Below are positions 35,711 to 44,317 of a stretch of 64,000 nt of DNA, piece by piece. Below the pieces are notes generated by a model, which was not told the DNA's origin, did not search any database, and saw only the letters and a list, made by a program, of their open reading frames with translations. A program made the translations under genes and the position numbers. The stretch's first letter is position 1; each line of letters begins with the position of its first letter. Origin of the DNA: Christensenella tenuis (GTDB taxonomy: Bacteria > Bacillota > Clostridia > Christensenellales > Christensenellaceae); assembly GCF_014287795.1 (NCBI RefSeq), contig NZ_JACOON010000007.1:62001-126000 (forward strand), given 5' to 3'.

Positions 35711-36337
35711 TCAAACCATCCCATCCGCATAGACAAGCAATGCCTGCTCCAGGTCAAAAACATCCGCAGAGGCCGCCCGATAGTCCAGCACATAGCACGT
35801 TGTAAAATTTTTATGCTTCACAACTTCACGAAGCTCTTCCCCAGCCAGTGATATAAACCATGGAAACCGCGCTTTTTTCCTGTCGTACTCAGCCGTGACC
35901 AACAAAAGGTTTGCCGTTTTATAGCTGTGGTTCTTAAAATATTCTTTCTCATTTTTTTCCCACATTTTTGTTACGAGCAGTTCTTTTAATGCATCCATAT
36001 TTTCTTCAAAGCTTGTAATCAGGCGTATTCGTTCCTCTTTTGGCTTTCCATGCTGGAACAGCTCCTCAAAATTTGCTTCTATTAATCGATACGCATCTTT
36101 GTTGCCAAAAACCGTTACCACTTCAAACAGGTGCATACCCGTTTCGTCACGCACGATAAAATCCCCGGGATCATGCGGCTCAATTGTACGGAACGTTCTA
36201 CGGGTTTGCTCAAAACATACCAAAAGATGAAAGAGCTCTACCCGTTTTTTGAACCGTTCCGGCGGGGTACCGACATTATATTTTGTTACCAGCTTTTTAC
36301 ACTGTTCCGCGATTCTCTTTTTATTTGGAATATCCAT
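35711..36337 (-). CDS. Hypothetical protein, possible nuclease-like fold
   Basis: A 208-residue soluble, charged protein that I do not recognise. It is Lys/Glu-rich. A segment DFIVRDETGMHLFEVVTVFG (about 80-100) has a D-x(n)-E-x-V pattern that faintly recalls PD-(D/E)XK nucleases, though the lysine is not in place. There are no membrane segments or signal peptide. It is monocistronic, converging with deoC and separated by the deoC terminator. Codon use resembles that of neighbouring genes, supporting a real gene. Function unknown. Confidence 0.65.
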   Translation of the reverse strand: MDIPNKKRIAEQCKKLVTKYNVGTPPERFKKRVELFHLLVCFEQTRRTFRTIEPHDPGDFIVRDETGMHLFEVVTVFGNKDAYRLIEANFEELFQHGKPKEERIRLITSFEENMDALKELLVTKMWEKNEKEYFKNHSYKTANLLLVTAEYDRKKARFPWFISLAGEELREVVKHKNFTTCYVLDYRAASADVFDLEQALLVYADGMV

Positions 36338-36575
36338 ACCTGTCCCTCAAGCTCCGCTCCCCTGCACAATTTCCGGGGACGCCGTTCCATTTCACCAATT
36401 ATTATATATCAATCCGTTTTTTTAGTCGATAATCGATGATAAGGAAGAAATTATTTTCTCATATCTTTTGGAAATAAGTTCAGTACCGCTGTCTTTTTAA
36501 CCGCGTGTATCGTATAATAATAACAAACGCAACAGTAAGCATACCGAAAATTTGCTTGATTATATGGAGACAATC

Positions 36576-37559
36576 ATGACAAACGAACAGTTTCTTTGCG
36601 ATACAACAAGAAAGTTCTGGAAATATTATCTTTTAACGCCCAGTGAAGAAAATTTCGGGGAAATCCTTACAGGATGCTCAGATCAGCTGGTTATGATCGG
36701 TACAGGGAAACATGAATTTTATGCATCCCTCGGCCAAGCCTGCAAAGGCCTTACTGCCAATCTTGCAGAGGCGGAGAATATACGTTTTGAAATTCTGGAC
36801 GAATGGTACGAATGCCTTATGCTGGATCCGGAGATTTACCTCGTTTATGGCGGCTTATGGGCGCGTCAACAGGCAGAAGCCGGGGAAAGGGTGCTGGTAG
36901 ACATGGATACCCGCTTCAGCGTTTTATACCGCAGGGAAGAAAACGGCTGGAAAATCATCCATTTGCACCACTCCATCCCATATTTCGATCAGCAAAACGG
37001 CGAATATTATCCGCGGTCCCTTTCCCAGAAGGCACGGGAGGCGCTTGAACTGGCAGAAGAATTCCAAAGAAAATCCGAGCTGGACCTGATGACCGGCGTT
37101 TACAACCAGGAGTCTTTCCGCAAATATTCCCGGGAGGCTTTGTTATCCGGGCAACCTGGAATCCTCTATGTATTCGATCTCGATCATTTTAAAGAAGTAA
37201 ACGATACCTATGGGCATATTACGGGCGACGTATTGCTTAAACTTTTTTCCGGATTATTAAAAAAATATTTTGAAGGTGATATTATTGGACGCATCGGCGG
37301 CGATGAATTTGCTGTGTATGCAAAGGCTCCCGCAGGGCCGCAGGAGGAACGTGTCCGGAAAATCCTCTTTATGGAAGCGGAATACCGCAGGGAAGCAAAG
37401 AAAATATTGAATTCCGGAGATATCTGGAGCTGGTCCGCCGGGATCGGAACCTTCCAAAACGAAGAACCTTCCTTTACCGAATTGTTTGACCGCGTGGATA
37501 AGGCGCTTTACCGCGCAAAGCATTCGGACGGCGTATATTGCTGGTCTGACCGGGGATAA
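36576..37559 (+). CDS. GGDEF diguanylate cyclase with SnoaL/NTF2-like sensor
   Basis: A 327-residue protein. The N-terminal half (about 1-140) looks like an NTF2/SnoaL-type cone domain: an aromatic-rich helix FLCDTTRKFWKYYL, then alternating strands ending in RREENGWKIIHLHHS. A short helix links it to a GGDEF domain with DLMTGVYNQESF, FDLDHFKEVNDTYGHITGD and the intact active site GRIGGDEF. It probably makes cyclic di-GMP in the cytoplasm. No inhibitory RxxD site is evident five residues before GGDEF. ATG 36576 is preferred because GGAGA lies seven bases upstream; earlier TTG/ATG codons at 36552 and 36564 are possible. It has no operon partners. Confidence 0.85.
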   Translation: MTNEQFLCDTTRKFWKYYLLTPSEENFGEILTGCSDQLVMIGTGKHEFYASLGQACKGLTANLAEAENIRFEILDEWYECLMLDPEIYLVYGGLWARQQAEAGERVLVDMDTRFSVLYRREENGWKIIHLHHSIPYFDQQNGEYYPRSLSQKAREALELAEEFQRKSELDLMTGVYNQESFRKYSREALLSGQPGILYVFDLDHFKEVNDTYGHITGDVLLKLFSGLLKKYFEGDIIGRIGGDEFAVYAKAPAGPQEERVRKILFMEAEYRREAKKILNSGDIWSWSAGIGTFQNEEPSFTELFDRVDKALYRAKHSDGVYCWSDRG

Positions 37560-37603
37560 GTACAAATATAGTTGATACAAACCTGTTTTTCCAAACGACA
37601 AAA

Positions 37604-37624
37604 AAGGCACCGAAACGGTGCCTT
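37604..37624 (-). terminator. Terminator of the L-xylulose operon
   Basis: AAGGCACCG and CGGTGCCTT (37604-37624) form a nine-bp stem with a three-base loop, followed on the minus strand by TTTTGTCG after the stem's own TT. It lies just beyond the LacI stop and ends the operon that starts near 51000. It also faces the GGDEF gene from the other side. Confidence 0.82.
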
Positions 37625-37639
37625 CTGCATCCCCCCGTT

Positions 37640-38692
37640 TTACCACCGGGCGAGGTTCCATTCGCTTTCGCAATTTTTATTTGTAGACTGGCGTTCAATA
37701 AAGGAATGCACTATCTTTTTTTGTACAGGTTTCATATCGGGCTCCTCTATCATCTGCTGCAGAAGCTTGAATCCCTCCAACCCCAACGTATAAGCCGGAA
37801 TATTAACCGTCGTGATTTGCGGGGAGACAAGCGTACCGGGAAAGATATTATCGCATCCGGTCAGCATCACTTCATCCGGCACCTTGATTTTCTTTTCGTG
37901 CAGGGCTTTCAGCGCGCCGATTGCGGACTGGTCGTTAACCGCCATAACCGCGTCAAAGATAATACCGCGCTCGAATGCATCGCACACAGCTTTATATCCG
38001 CTGAACGAGGAAAGGTTCCCTTCAAAAATGTATTCCTTGCGGATGGGAATGTGCGCCGCTGCAAGCGCTTCCTTATAGCCTTTGAGGCGTTCATGGCCTA
38101 CGATAGTGGATTGCTTTGCCGAAATATAAAGGATATCTTTGCATCCCTTCTCCAGCAAATATTCCGCGATTTCCCGGCTGATCGAGACGTTATCAAGGTA
38201 CAGGGCCGATACATAATTCGAATCCATATTGTATTCGAGGGACAGCACCGGAAAAGACTTTCCGCCGTTTCCCCCGGAAACAAGCTTTTTGGCCCATTCC
38301 CTTTTGTTTTTCATCTCGCAACACGAGTTAAGGAGAATGCCATCCACACGGCTGCGCTTGAACTGGCTGATCGCCTGCTTTTCTTTGGCGAAATCAAAAT
38401 TGGTGCTTACAAAGGAAAACGTGTAATCTGTGTCGTCTGCAGCATCCCGCAAGCCATTGAATATCTGGGTAAAATATACGGAAGAAATTTCCGGTATTGC
38501 TACGCCGATATTGTAGGTCCGGTTGGATTTTAAACAGCGCGCGGCAATATTGACCTCATAACCGCATTCCTCGATTACTTTTTGTATCAGCCGTTGTTTT
38601 TCCAGACCGACATGTTTTTTCCCGGTCAGATAATTCGACACCGTAGCAATTGATACACCCGCCTTCCGGGCTACATCAATCATCCTTGCCAT
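37640..38692 (-). CDS. LacI-family transcriptional regulator
   Basis: A 350-residue repressor with N-terminal helix-turn-helix MIDVARKAGVSIATVSNYL (4-22), hinge helix CLKSNRTYNIGVAIPEIS, and a type I periplasmic-binding sensor domain (DGILLNSC, DAVMAVNDQSAIGALKAL, GCDNIFPGTLVSPQITTV). It is the last gene of the L-xylulose operon, 89 bases after the 4-epimerase gene. It probably binds the palindrome GTTAAACGTTTAAC near 50970 and responds to the imported sugar. The first ATG is used, with GGTGG upstream. Confidence 0.9.
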   Translation of the reverse strand: MARMIDVARKAGVSIATVSNYLTGKKHVGLEKQRLIQKVIEECGYEVNIAARCLKSNRTYNIGVAIPEISSVYFTQIFNGLRDAADDTDYTFSFVSTNFDFAKEKQAISQFKRSRVDGILLNSCCEMKNKREWAKKLVSGGNGGKSFPVLSLEYNMDSNYVSALYLDNVSISREIAEYLLEKGCKDILYISAKQSTIVGHERLKGYKEALAAAHIPIRKEYIFEGNLSSFSGYKAVCDAFERGIIFDAVMAVNDQSAIGALKALHEKKIKVPDEVMLTGCDNIFPGTLVSPQITTVNIPAYTLGLEGFKLLQQMIEEPDMKPVQKKIVHSFIERQSTNKNCESEWNLARW

Positions 38693-38781
38693 TTATTCCA
38701 CCACGCCTTCCGCAGGATTTCCTGCCAAAACGAATTTTTCTTTTTCCTCAATGCCCTGAAAAGCCTTTTTTTGCAGCGCAA

Positions 38782-39471
38782 TCATTTCTGTCCATAATAA
38801 GCATTCTTGCCGTGCTTCCTGCAAAAATGTTTTTCGAGCAGTACATCCTGCATCACTTCCTTTTGGGGAGTAATCATTTTTGCTGCAAACGCCATCAGTG
38901 CAACCTCTTCCAACACCACCGAATTTTCCACGGAGCTGCCAGCATCCGCCCCCCATGCAAATGGGCCATGGCTATGTACAAGTACGGCAGGAACATCCTT
39001 GGGATCAATTTCCCGGAAGGTCTCGACTATCACTTTGCCTGTATTCCTTTCATATTCCGTACAAATTTCTTCTTTCGTCATCTCCCGCGTGCACAGCACC
39101 GGGCCATAAAAATAATCCGCGTGCGTTGTCCCCAGCGCCGGAAGGGATTCCCCTGCCTGCGCCCAGGCAGTCGCCCACCTGGAATGCGTGTGCGTTACCC
39201 CGCCGATTCCGTCAAACGCCCGATACAGCTCAAGGTGCGTTGCAAGGTCGGAAGACGGCTTCAGCCCCTTTTCAACGGCTTTTCCATCAAGATCCACGAG
39301 TACGATATCCTCCGCACGAAGCTTTTCATATTCTACGCCGGAGGGCTTGATGGCCACCACGCCATGCTCCCGGTCAATTTCCGATACATTTCCCCAGGTA
39401 AATGTCACCAGCGAATACTTCGGCAAAAGAAGATTTGCTTCCAGAACACGCTGCTTCAGCTCTTCAAACAT
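38782..39471 (-). CDS. L-ribulose-5-phosphate 4-epimerase (AraD/UlaF type)
   Basis: A 229-residue class II aldolase-fold epimerase that converts L-ribulose 5-phosphate to D-xylulose 5-phosphate. It has FTWGNVSEID, KPSGVEYE, SSDLATHLELYRAF, the zinc histidines in THTHSRWAT, and GTTHADYFYGPV with the tight HSHGPFAWG loop. This matches AraD/UlaF/SgbE rather than fuculose aldolase. The stop of the LyxK-type gene touches the start (TAAATG), so the two are coupled. It is the last step of the L-xylulose route in this operon. Confidence 0.92.
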   Translation of the reverse strand: MFEELKQRVLEANLLLPKYSLVTFTWGNVSEIDREHGVVAIKPSGVEYEKLRAEDIVLVDLDGKAVEKGLKPSSDLATHLELYRAFDGIGGVTHTHSRWATAWAQAGESLPALGTTHADYFYGPVLCTREMTKEEICTEYERNTGKVIVETFREIDPKDVPAVLVHSHGPFAWGADAGSSVENSVVLEEVALMAFAAKMITPQKEVMQDVLLEKHFCRKHGKNAYYGQK

Positions 39472-40974
39472 TTACTGTTTTCCCCCTTCTGCCGTTAGTT
39501 TTCCAATGATTTCATTATACAGTTCATATTTCTTTTTGTAAATTCTCACCTTATCCGGGTCAGGCTGAAATACGCGGGAAACACGCACCATCTTCCCTAC
39601 CGCCTCGTCAAGATCCCGGCAGGTGCCCACTGCAACCGATCCTGCAATTGCGCAGCCAAGGCCGCCAAGTTCATTTCCCTCGATTGTTTTGACCGGGATT
39701 CCCGAAATATCCGCAAACATCTGCGACCACACCGGGGATTTGGCCACGCCGCCCGCAAGCTTCAGATAGGCCGGCTGGCGGCGTCCTTCAAGCAGCCGGT
39801 CTATATGGTTCATATGGCAGAACGCCACGCCCTCGTATACCGCGCGCAGCACATGGCTTTTATCGTAGCTGTTTACAAGGCCGAAAAAGCAGGCGCGGTC
39901 AAGGCCGTCTACATTGGTCCCATACAGAAAGGGCAGAAAAACCGCTCCGCTTTTTTCCGGAGGAAGCCCGTCTACCATTGCGTTGATCTTATCGTAAACC
40001 GACACGCCGTTCCGCTTGCATTCTTCCAGGTCTTTTTCCATGAAATTGGCAATAATCCATTCCATGTTCCCCGCTGAGGCCGGACTACTTTCCTCGATCA
40101 GATAGCTTCCGGGTACGCAAAACAGGGAATTACGCACATTTCCTTTATGGTATTCGGACGATACATATTCATTGATGGCCCACGTTCCCGTGATGACGCA
40201 AATATCGTCGTCCTGATGCGCGCCCATGGCAATCGCGCACGCATCAATATCAAACATGCCGCCGCATACTGCCGTTCCTTCGGGAATCCCGGTCTCCCGG
40301 CTCGCTTTTTCTGTAACATGCCCGCAGACATCGCACGAATAGCGAATCGGCGGCAGCTTTTCATAGACTTCCCCGATCCCGTAAATCTCGAGCAATTCGC
40401 GTTCAAATTGCGATGTTTTAAGATTCATAAGGCAGGTCCCGGAGTAATCGGTAATCTCTGCATACGCCTCGCCTGTCAGCATAAAACGGATATAATCTTT
40501 TGCTTCAAAAATCCATTCCGTTTTTGCAAGCACCTCCGGATCATTTTCCTTAAGCCAGCGCAAAAGGGCGACGGGCTGGCATTCGATCACATTTTGCAGT
40601 ACTTTTTCCTTCGCCCGCTCATTTGTTCCGTCTGCCATCCACCTGCGTATGATATCGTAGGCCCTATGGTCCGTAGACGCAATGGCATGATAGGCCGGCT
40701 GTCCATCCTTTCCCCACAGGTAAAGGCCTTTTCCATGGCCCGAGCAGCCCACCGCAAGAATATCCCGCGCATCGATTGCCGCGCCCTCGATGCAGCTTTT
40801 GATGGTCTTTGCCGTGATCTCCCATAATTCAGCCATATCCCGTTCGTTGTAGCCTTCCTCCGGCACGATCAACGGGGTCTTATTTGCCGCCGATGCAATC
40901 TCCCGGCCCGTTTCGTCGAACAGGACAGCCTTGGTCATCGTTCCGCCGTTATCCGCTCCCAAAAAATATTTCAT
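39472..40974 (-). CDS. lyxK: L-xylulokinase-like FGGY kinase
   Basis: A 500-residue kinase that most resembles LyxK (L-xylulokinase). Features are GADNGGTMTKAVLFD, EEGYNERDMAELW, GCSGHGKGLYLW, STDHRAYDIIRRW, ECQPVALLRWLKE, GMFDIDACAIAMG and SPASAGNMEW, in the order and spacing I recall for LyxK. It phosphorylates L-xylulose to L-xylulose 5-phosphate. I start it at ATG 40974 after GAGAGG; a longer frame to 41058 overlaps the 3-epimerase gene and adds no kinase sequence. It is followed at once by the 4-epimerase and preceded by the 3-epimerase. Confidence 0.88.
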   Translation of the reverse strand: MKYFLGADNGGTMTKAVLFDETGREIASAANKTPLIVPEEGYNERDMAELWEITAKTIKSCIEGAAIDARDILAVGCSGHGKGLYLWGKDGQPAYHAIASTDHRAYDIIRRWMADGTNERAKEKVLQNVIECQPVALLRWLKENDPEVLAKTEWIFEAKDYIRFMLTGEAYAEITDYSGTCLMNLKTSQFERELLEIYGIGEVYEKLPPIRYSCDVCGHVTEKASRETGIPEGTAVCGGMFDIDACAIAMGAHQDDDICVITGTWAINEYVSSEYHKGNVRNSLFCVPGSYLIEESSPASAGNMEWIIANFMEKDLEECKRNGVSVYDKINAMVDGLPPEKSGAVFLPFLYGTNVDGLDRACFFGLVNSYDKSHVLRAVYEGVAFCHMNHIDRLLEGRRQPAYLKLAGGVAKSPVWSQMFADISGIPVKTIEGNELGGLGCAIAGSVAVGTCRDLDEAVGKMVRVSRVFQPDPDKVRIYKKKYELYNEIIGKLTAEGGKQ

Positions 40975-40979
40975 TCTCT

Positions 40980-41807
40980 TTACCTCTCTAAATACCGGGC
41001 CAGAAAATCGTGGGAAAATGCAAGCGTATTTTCCCAATCCGGTTTCCCATCCCACCAAAACTCCGCTGTGAAAGACCGTACCCCCTGCCCCTTCAGGCAG
41101 CGCACCACCGTATCAAAATCTACAGCTCCCTCTCCAAAGCGCATATCCCGGAATACGCCCGGTACCGTCTCCTTGAGGTGGGCGGCAACGATATGGCCTT
41201 TTCCCGCACGCACATCCTGCGTTACATTTTCCGTGCCGTTCGATACGTTTCCCATATCGGGGTAGACTTGCAAGTAGGGCGATCCAACCTCCCGCACATA
41301 ATACATGGCCTTCTCTATGGTATTCATAAAATTGTTTTCCATCGTTTCGAGCGCAAGGATCACCTCGTTTTTCGCAGCCAGCATCGCGCTCTTATAAAGA
41401 TTTTCCAAAAAGCGCTCTTTTGTTCCCACGCTTGACGTTTCACCATAATATACGTCATATCCGGCAAGCTGAATGATCCGGATCCCAAGGTCGCGTGCAA
41501 AAAGGATCGCTTCTTCCATAATGCGCATCCCTTCGCGTTCCGTTTCGGGAATTCCGCTTCCAATGGGATATTTCCGATGTGCGGAAAGACACATGCTTTT
41601 GATGCATCCGCCGCTGTCTGCCATTCTCTTTAAAAATTCTTTTCGTCTTTCACTGTCCCAAGCCAAGCGGGAAAGGCGCTCGCCGCTTTCGTCCACGCTG
41701 ATTTCGATAAAATCGAATCCGGCGCGGCGTGCTGCCGCGAAACGTTCCTCCCATGTGATATCCGCCGGCATAGATTTTTCATACAGCCCCAGGCAATACT
41801 CTTTCAT
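40980..41807 (-). CDS. ulaE: L-ribulose-5-phosphate 3-epimerase (UlaE/SgbU type)
   Basis: A 275-residue TIM-barrel enzyme interconverting L-xylulose 5-phosphate and L-ribulose 5-phosphate. It matches UlaE in GLYEKSMP, GFDFIEISVDESGERLSRLAW, SMCLSAHRKYPIGS, IIQLAGYDVYY, the metal Glu in ALETME, QVYPDMGNVS, GHIVAAHLKET and RFGEGAVDF. The start is ATG 41807, after AGGAGG; the frame to 41840 lacks support. Five bases separate it from the kinase start. In E. coli this step belongs to L-ascorbate use, but no UlaG lactonase or PTS is here, so another source of L-xylulose is likely. Confidence 0.93.
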   Translation of the reverse strand: MKEYCLGLYEKSMPADITWEERFAAARRAGFDFIEISVDESGERLSRLAWDSERRKEFLKRMADSGGCIKSMCLSAHRKYPIGSGIPETEREGMRIMEEAILFARDLGIRIIQLAGYDVYYGETSSVGTKERFLENLYKSAMLAAKNEVILALETMENNFMNTIEKAMYYVREVGSPYLQVYPDMGNVSNGTENVTQDVRAGKGHIVAAHLKETVPGVFRDMRFGEGAVDFDTVVRCLKGQGVRSFTAEFWWDGKPDWENTLAFSHDFLARYLER

Positions 41808-41830
41808 AAGATCCTCCTGAAATTTTTCGA

Positions 41831-41852
41831 GCCCGGTCAATTCCGGCCGGGC
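41831..41852 (-). other. Intercistronic GC-rich stem-loop
   Basis: GCCCGG (41831-41836) and CCGGGC (41847-41852) form a short stable stem between the isomerase-like gene and ulaE. No poly-U follows on the minus strand. It is probably a processing or stability element in the long operon. Confidence 0.5.
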
Positions 41853-41877
41853 CCGTCATTTATCAGCGTCCGTGCTC

Positions 41878-43074
41878 TTACTTTGCTTTCGGTACGCCTT
41901 CATAGGAAGGAAAATGTTTTAAAACAACCAGTGGTTCCGTTTCGCTCTCGTTTTTAAACAACACGCCCTTTTTCGCCGCGTCATGCGATACAAAAAACTC
42001 GTCTTCGGAAAGCTGCCCAAAACGAAGCATCGTTGAAACGGAACATTTCAGCTTGCCGATGCTTCCGTATCCCTGCGTGAAAATGCAACCGTAAGCTGAA
42101 TCATCTTTTACTACCGCCTGTTTCCCGGGTTTTACAGTGAGTTCCTTGGCGGCAATATAATCGTTTCCGTAAACGATCCATTTCACAAGGTAATCATCCG
42201 TTTCCTCGATTATGATAGGCGGCCTGAAATAATGCTTCCTGTAATGTGCATCCACATTCTTTTCCCAATCCAGAAGGTCCATCACGTAGTCGAGGTCATC
42301 CATTTTGTCTTCCGGACAGTTTTCCGTAAGGAAGCTGTAGTCATAAATTTCGCCGTCTGTAATGTTTTCAAACACAGAATTTACGTCCGAATTCCACTGC
42401 GGTTCATAAGTGAGGTAAGAACCGGGCGCATGGATTACGCCCGGCGGCGTATACCATCCCGTTCCGAGTTCTACGCGGTAAGCACGTGAAAGCTCTGTGA
42501 TACGGATATCCCGCTTCATATAATCTTTGAGGCGTTCCTTGACCTCTTCGCGCGTCACGTCGGGATCAAATCCAAAATAAGTATGCGGAAATTTTCCCGG
42601 ATAATTGTTATACTGCGGCGGGAAATAGTACGCTTCCGGTTTACCGAGCTTGCCGACGCGCTTTGCCGCTTCAAAGTCAAGGTGCAGGTGATGGAAAAGC
42701 GGGCCTTCATAATCGAAAAACTTGGAATACATCGGCCACGTACCATGCTTTGCATAAAGGTCCGTTCCTATGAGCTCGTCCCGAAGTTCATCTACAAAAT
42801 CCTTCAGTGCGATCTTTCCTTCGCTGCTTCCTGTAATATTGACATAACTGATGCCTTCGTCCGGCGCTGCATCGTCCCCATTCATCGGGCAGATGACAGA
42901 TGAAAACCACCGCTCTTTGATAGAGCCCCGCTTGGTTCCGAGCGCATAATAATCATCCGGATGGAGGCGCAGCCGCCGCCCCGCGCTTCCAAACCGCCGC
43001 GGTACGAATACCGGAATAATATTGAGGATTCCCTCATTTTCTTCTAATTTTTTTCTAATTGTCGTACTGTCCAT
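41878..43074 (-). CDS. Phosphomannose-isomerase-like cupin, copy B
   Basis: A 398-residue protein with class I phosphomannose isomerase (PMI)-type metal-site motifs: HHLHLD (likely His ligands), KLGKPEAYYF with the Glu of the PMI KPE motif, and PPGVIHAPGSYLTYEPQ with the late His. It differs from true ManA in the regions between and in having FPPQYNN. It probably isomerises or epimerises a free or phosphorylated sugar. Being beside the L-xylulose kinase route, it is a candidate aldose-ketose isomerase, for example L-lyxose to L-xylulose. GAGGAAAGG precedes the ATG. It shares its whole length with the next gene upstream, so the two may be subunits or have different substrates. Confidence 0.72.
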   Translation of the reverse strand: MDSTTIRKKLEENEGILNIIPVFVPRRFGSAGRRLRLHPDDYYALGTKRGSIKERWFSSVICPMNGDDAAPDEGISYVNITGSSEGKIALKDFVDELRDELIGTDLYAKHGTWPMYSKFFDYEGPLFHHLHLDFEAAKRVGKLGKPEAYYFPPQYNNYPGKFPHTYFGFDPDVTREEVKERLKDYMKRDIRITELSRAYRVELGTGWYTPPGVIHAPGSYLTYEPQWNSDVNSVFENITDGEIYDYSFLTENCPEDKMDDLDYVMDLLDWEKNVDAHYRKHYFRPPIIIEETDDYLVKWIVYGNDYIAAKELTVKPGKQAVVKDDSAYGCIFTQGYGSIGKLKCSVSTMLRFGQLSEDEFFVSHDAAKKGVLFKNESETEPLVVLKHFPSYEGVPKAK

Positions 43075-43091
43075 AATGTTGCCCTTTCCTC

Positions 43092-44294
43092 TTATTTTCT
43101 GAGTATGGCGGGCGTACCCGCAAAATGTTTGAGCATAACAATGGGATCCGCATCGGACGGATTGAAAATCGTTACGCCCTCCCGCGCCTTTTTGGCGGAC
43201 ACGAAGAACTCATCATTGGTTTGTTCCCCATAGCGGATAAGCGCAGGGGTTTCGATGTCAAATCCGTCAAGCGTCCCATGCCCTTGCAGCATAATAAAGC
43301 CGTAGGCATGATCGTCCCTGATGGTAACGGCCGTTCTTGGTAAAACGATTAACCGTTTTGCATACACCTGCGGGCACCGATAGCAAATCCATTCTTCGTA
43401 ATATCCCGCATCCTTCATTTCCTCTTCCGGATACACCGGGATGGGCCGCATCATCCGGTTTTCGGCAAAATGTTCATCCACATTGAGATCCCAATCGATT
43501 ACATCCACAAGATAATCGAAATCGCCCAGTTTATCCTGCGGGCAATTTTTCCACAGCAAGTCTTCCGAAACGGTATGCCCGTAATACAGCACCGACTGGT
43601 ACATCGCGTATACGTCCGAAGCAAATTGCGGTTCATAGGTACACAGGCTGCCCGGCGCATGCAGGACTCCGGGCGGCACGTCCCATCCGGTATCGAGCGT
43701 AAGTTTATATGCCGTCGAAAGATCCAGGAGCTTGTTGTCGCCTTTTGTGAAATTCATAAGGCATTCCTTCACCTGTTCTTTTGTGGTGCCCGGTTTAAAC
43801 CCAAAGAAAGTAAAGGGGAATTCCCCGCCGTAATTGTTGAGCTGTGACGGGAAAAAATACATCTCCGGTTTTCCCTCACAGCCGACGAGTTTTGCATGTT
43901 CGTCACGGTGATGTACATGGTGGGGCAGCGGTCCCATGTTGTCGAAAAATTTGGAGAACATCGGCCATTTTCCGTACTGGTTATAAATCTCTTCCCCGAT
44001 CAGCTCCGCTTTTAATTCTTCCACAAATTCTGCAAGCAGCGCTTTTTCTTTCCCATCCCTGCTTACCGCATAACTCATGCCTTCGTCTTCCGGCGTCTTT
44101 GGCCCGTTTTCCGCGTGTGTTGTGGAGGCAAACCAGCGTTCGTCGATTCCCCCGCGTTCAAGGCCCAGCTTGTAGGCATCGTCCGGGTGAAGCTTGATAC
44201 GCATTCCCGGCCTGCAAAACGCGCGCGGCACCCAGGTAGGCGTTAACCGGAGCACACCGCCGCCTTCGTCGAATATCCTGTTTACTGTATTCAT
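43092..44294 (-). CDS. Phosphomannose-isomerase-like cupin, copy A
   Basis: A 400-residue paralogue of the protein at 41878-43074. It keeps PHHVHH at the metal site, CEGKPEMYFFPSQLNNYGG, GWDVPPGVLHAPGSLCTYEPQ and a common N-terminus (LRLTPTWVPRAFCRPG, LHPDD, GGIDERWFAS). The gap to copy B is 17 bases. Both copies keep all likely metal ligands, so neither looks like an inactive partner. No closer family name is evident. The first ATG has AAGAGG upstream. The same isomerase or epimerase role is inferred from context. Confidence 0.72.
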   Translation of the reverse strand: MNTVNRIFDEGGGVLRLTPTWVPRAFCRPGMRIKLHPDDAYKLGLERGGIDERWFASTTHAENGPKTPEDEGMSYAVSRDGKEKALLAEFVEELKAELIGEEIYNQYGKWPMFSKFFDNMGPLPHHVHHRDEHAKLVGCEGKPEMYFFPSQLNNYGGEFPFTFFGFKPGTTKEQVKECLMNFTKGDNKLLDLSTAYKLTLDTGWDVPPGVLHAPGSLCTYEPQFASDVYAMYQSVLYYGHTVSEDLLWKNCPQDKLGDFDYLVDVIDWDLNVDEHFAENRMMRPIPVYPEEEMKDAGYYEEWICYRCPQVYAKRLIVLPRTAVTIRDDHAYGFIMLQGHGTLDGFDIETPALIRYGEQTNDEFFVSAKKAREGVTIFNPSDADPIVMLKHFAGTPAILRK

Positions 44295-44317
44295 CGTTGA
44301 TCCTCTTTTCCGTCAGA

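Noticed and set aside
38693..38956. An 87-codon minus-strand frame at the end of the 4-epimerase gene
   Set aside because: It overlaps the epimerase gene in another frame and has no family features.
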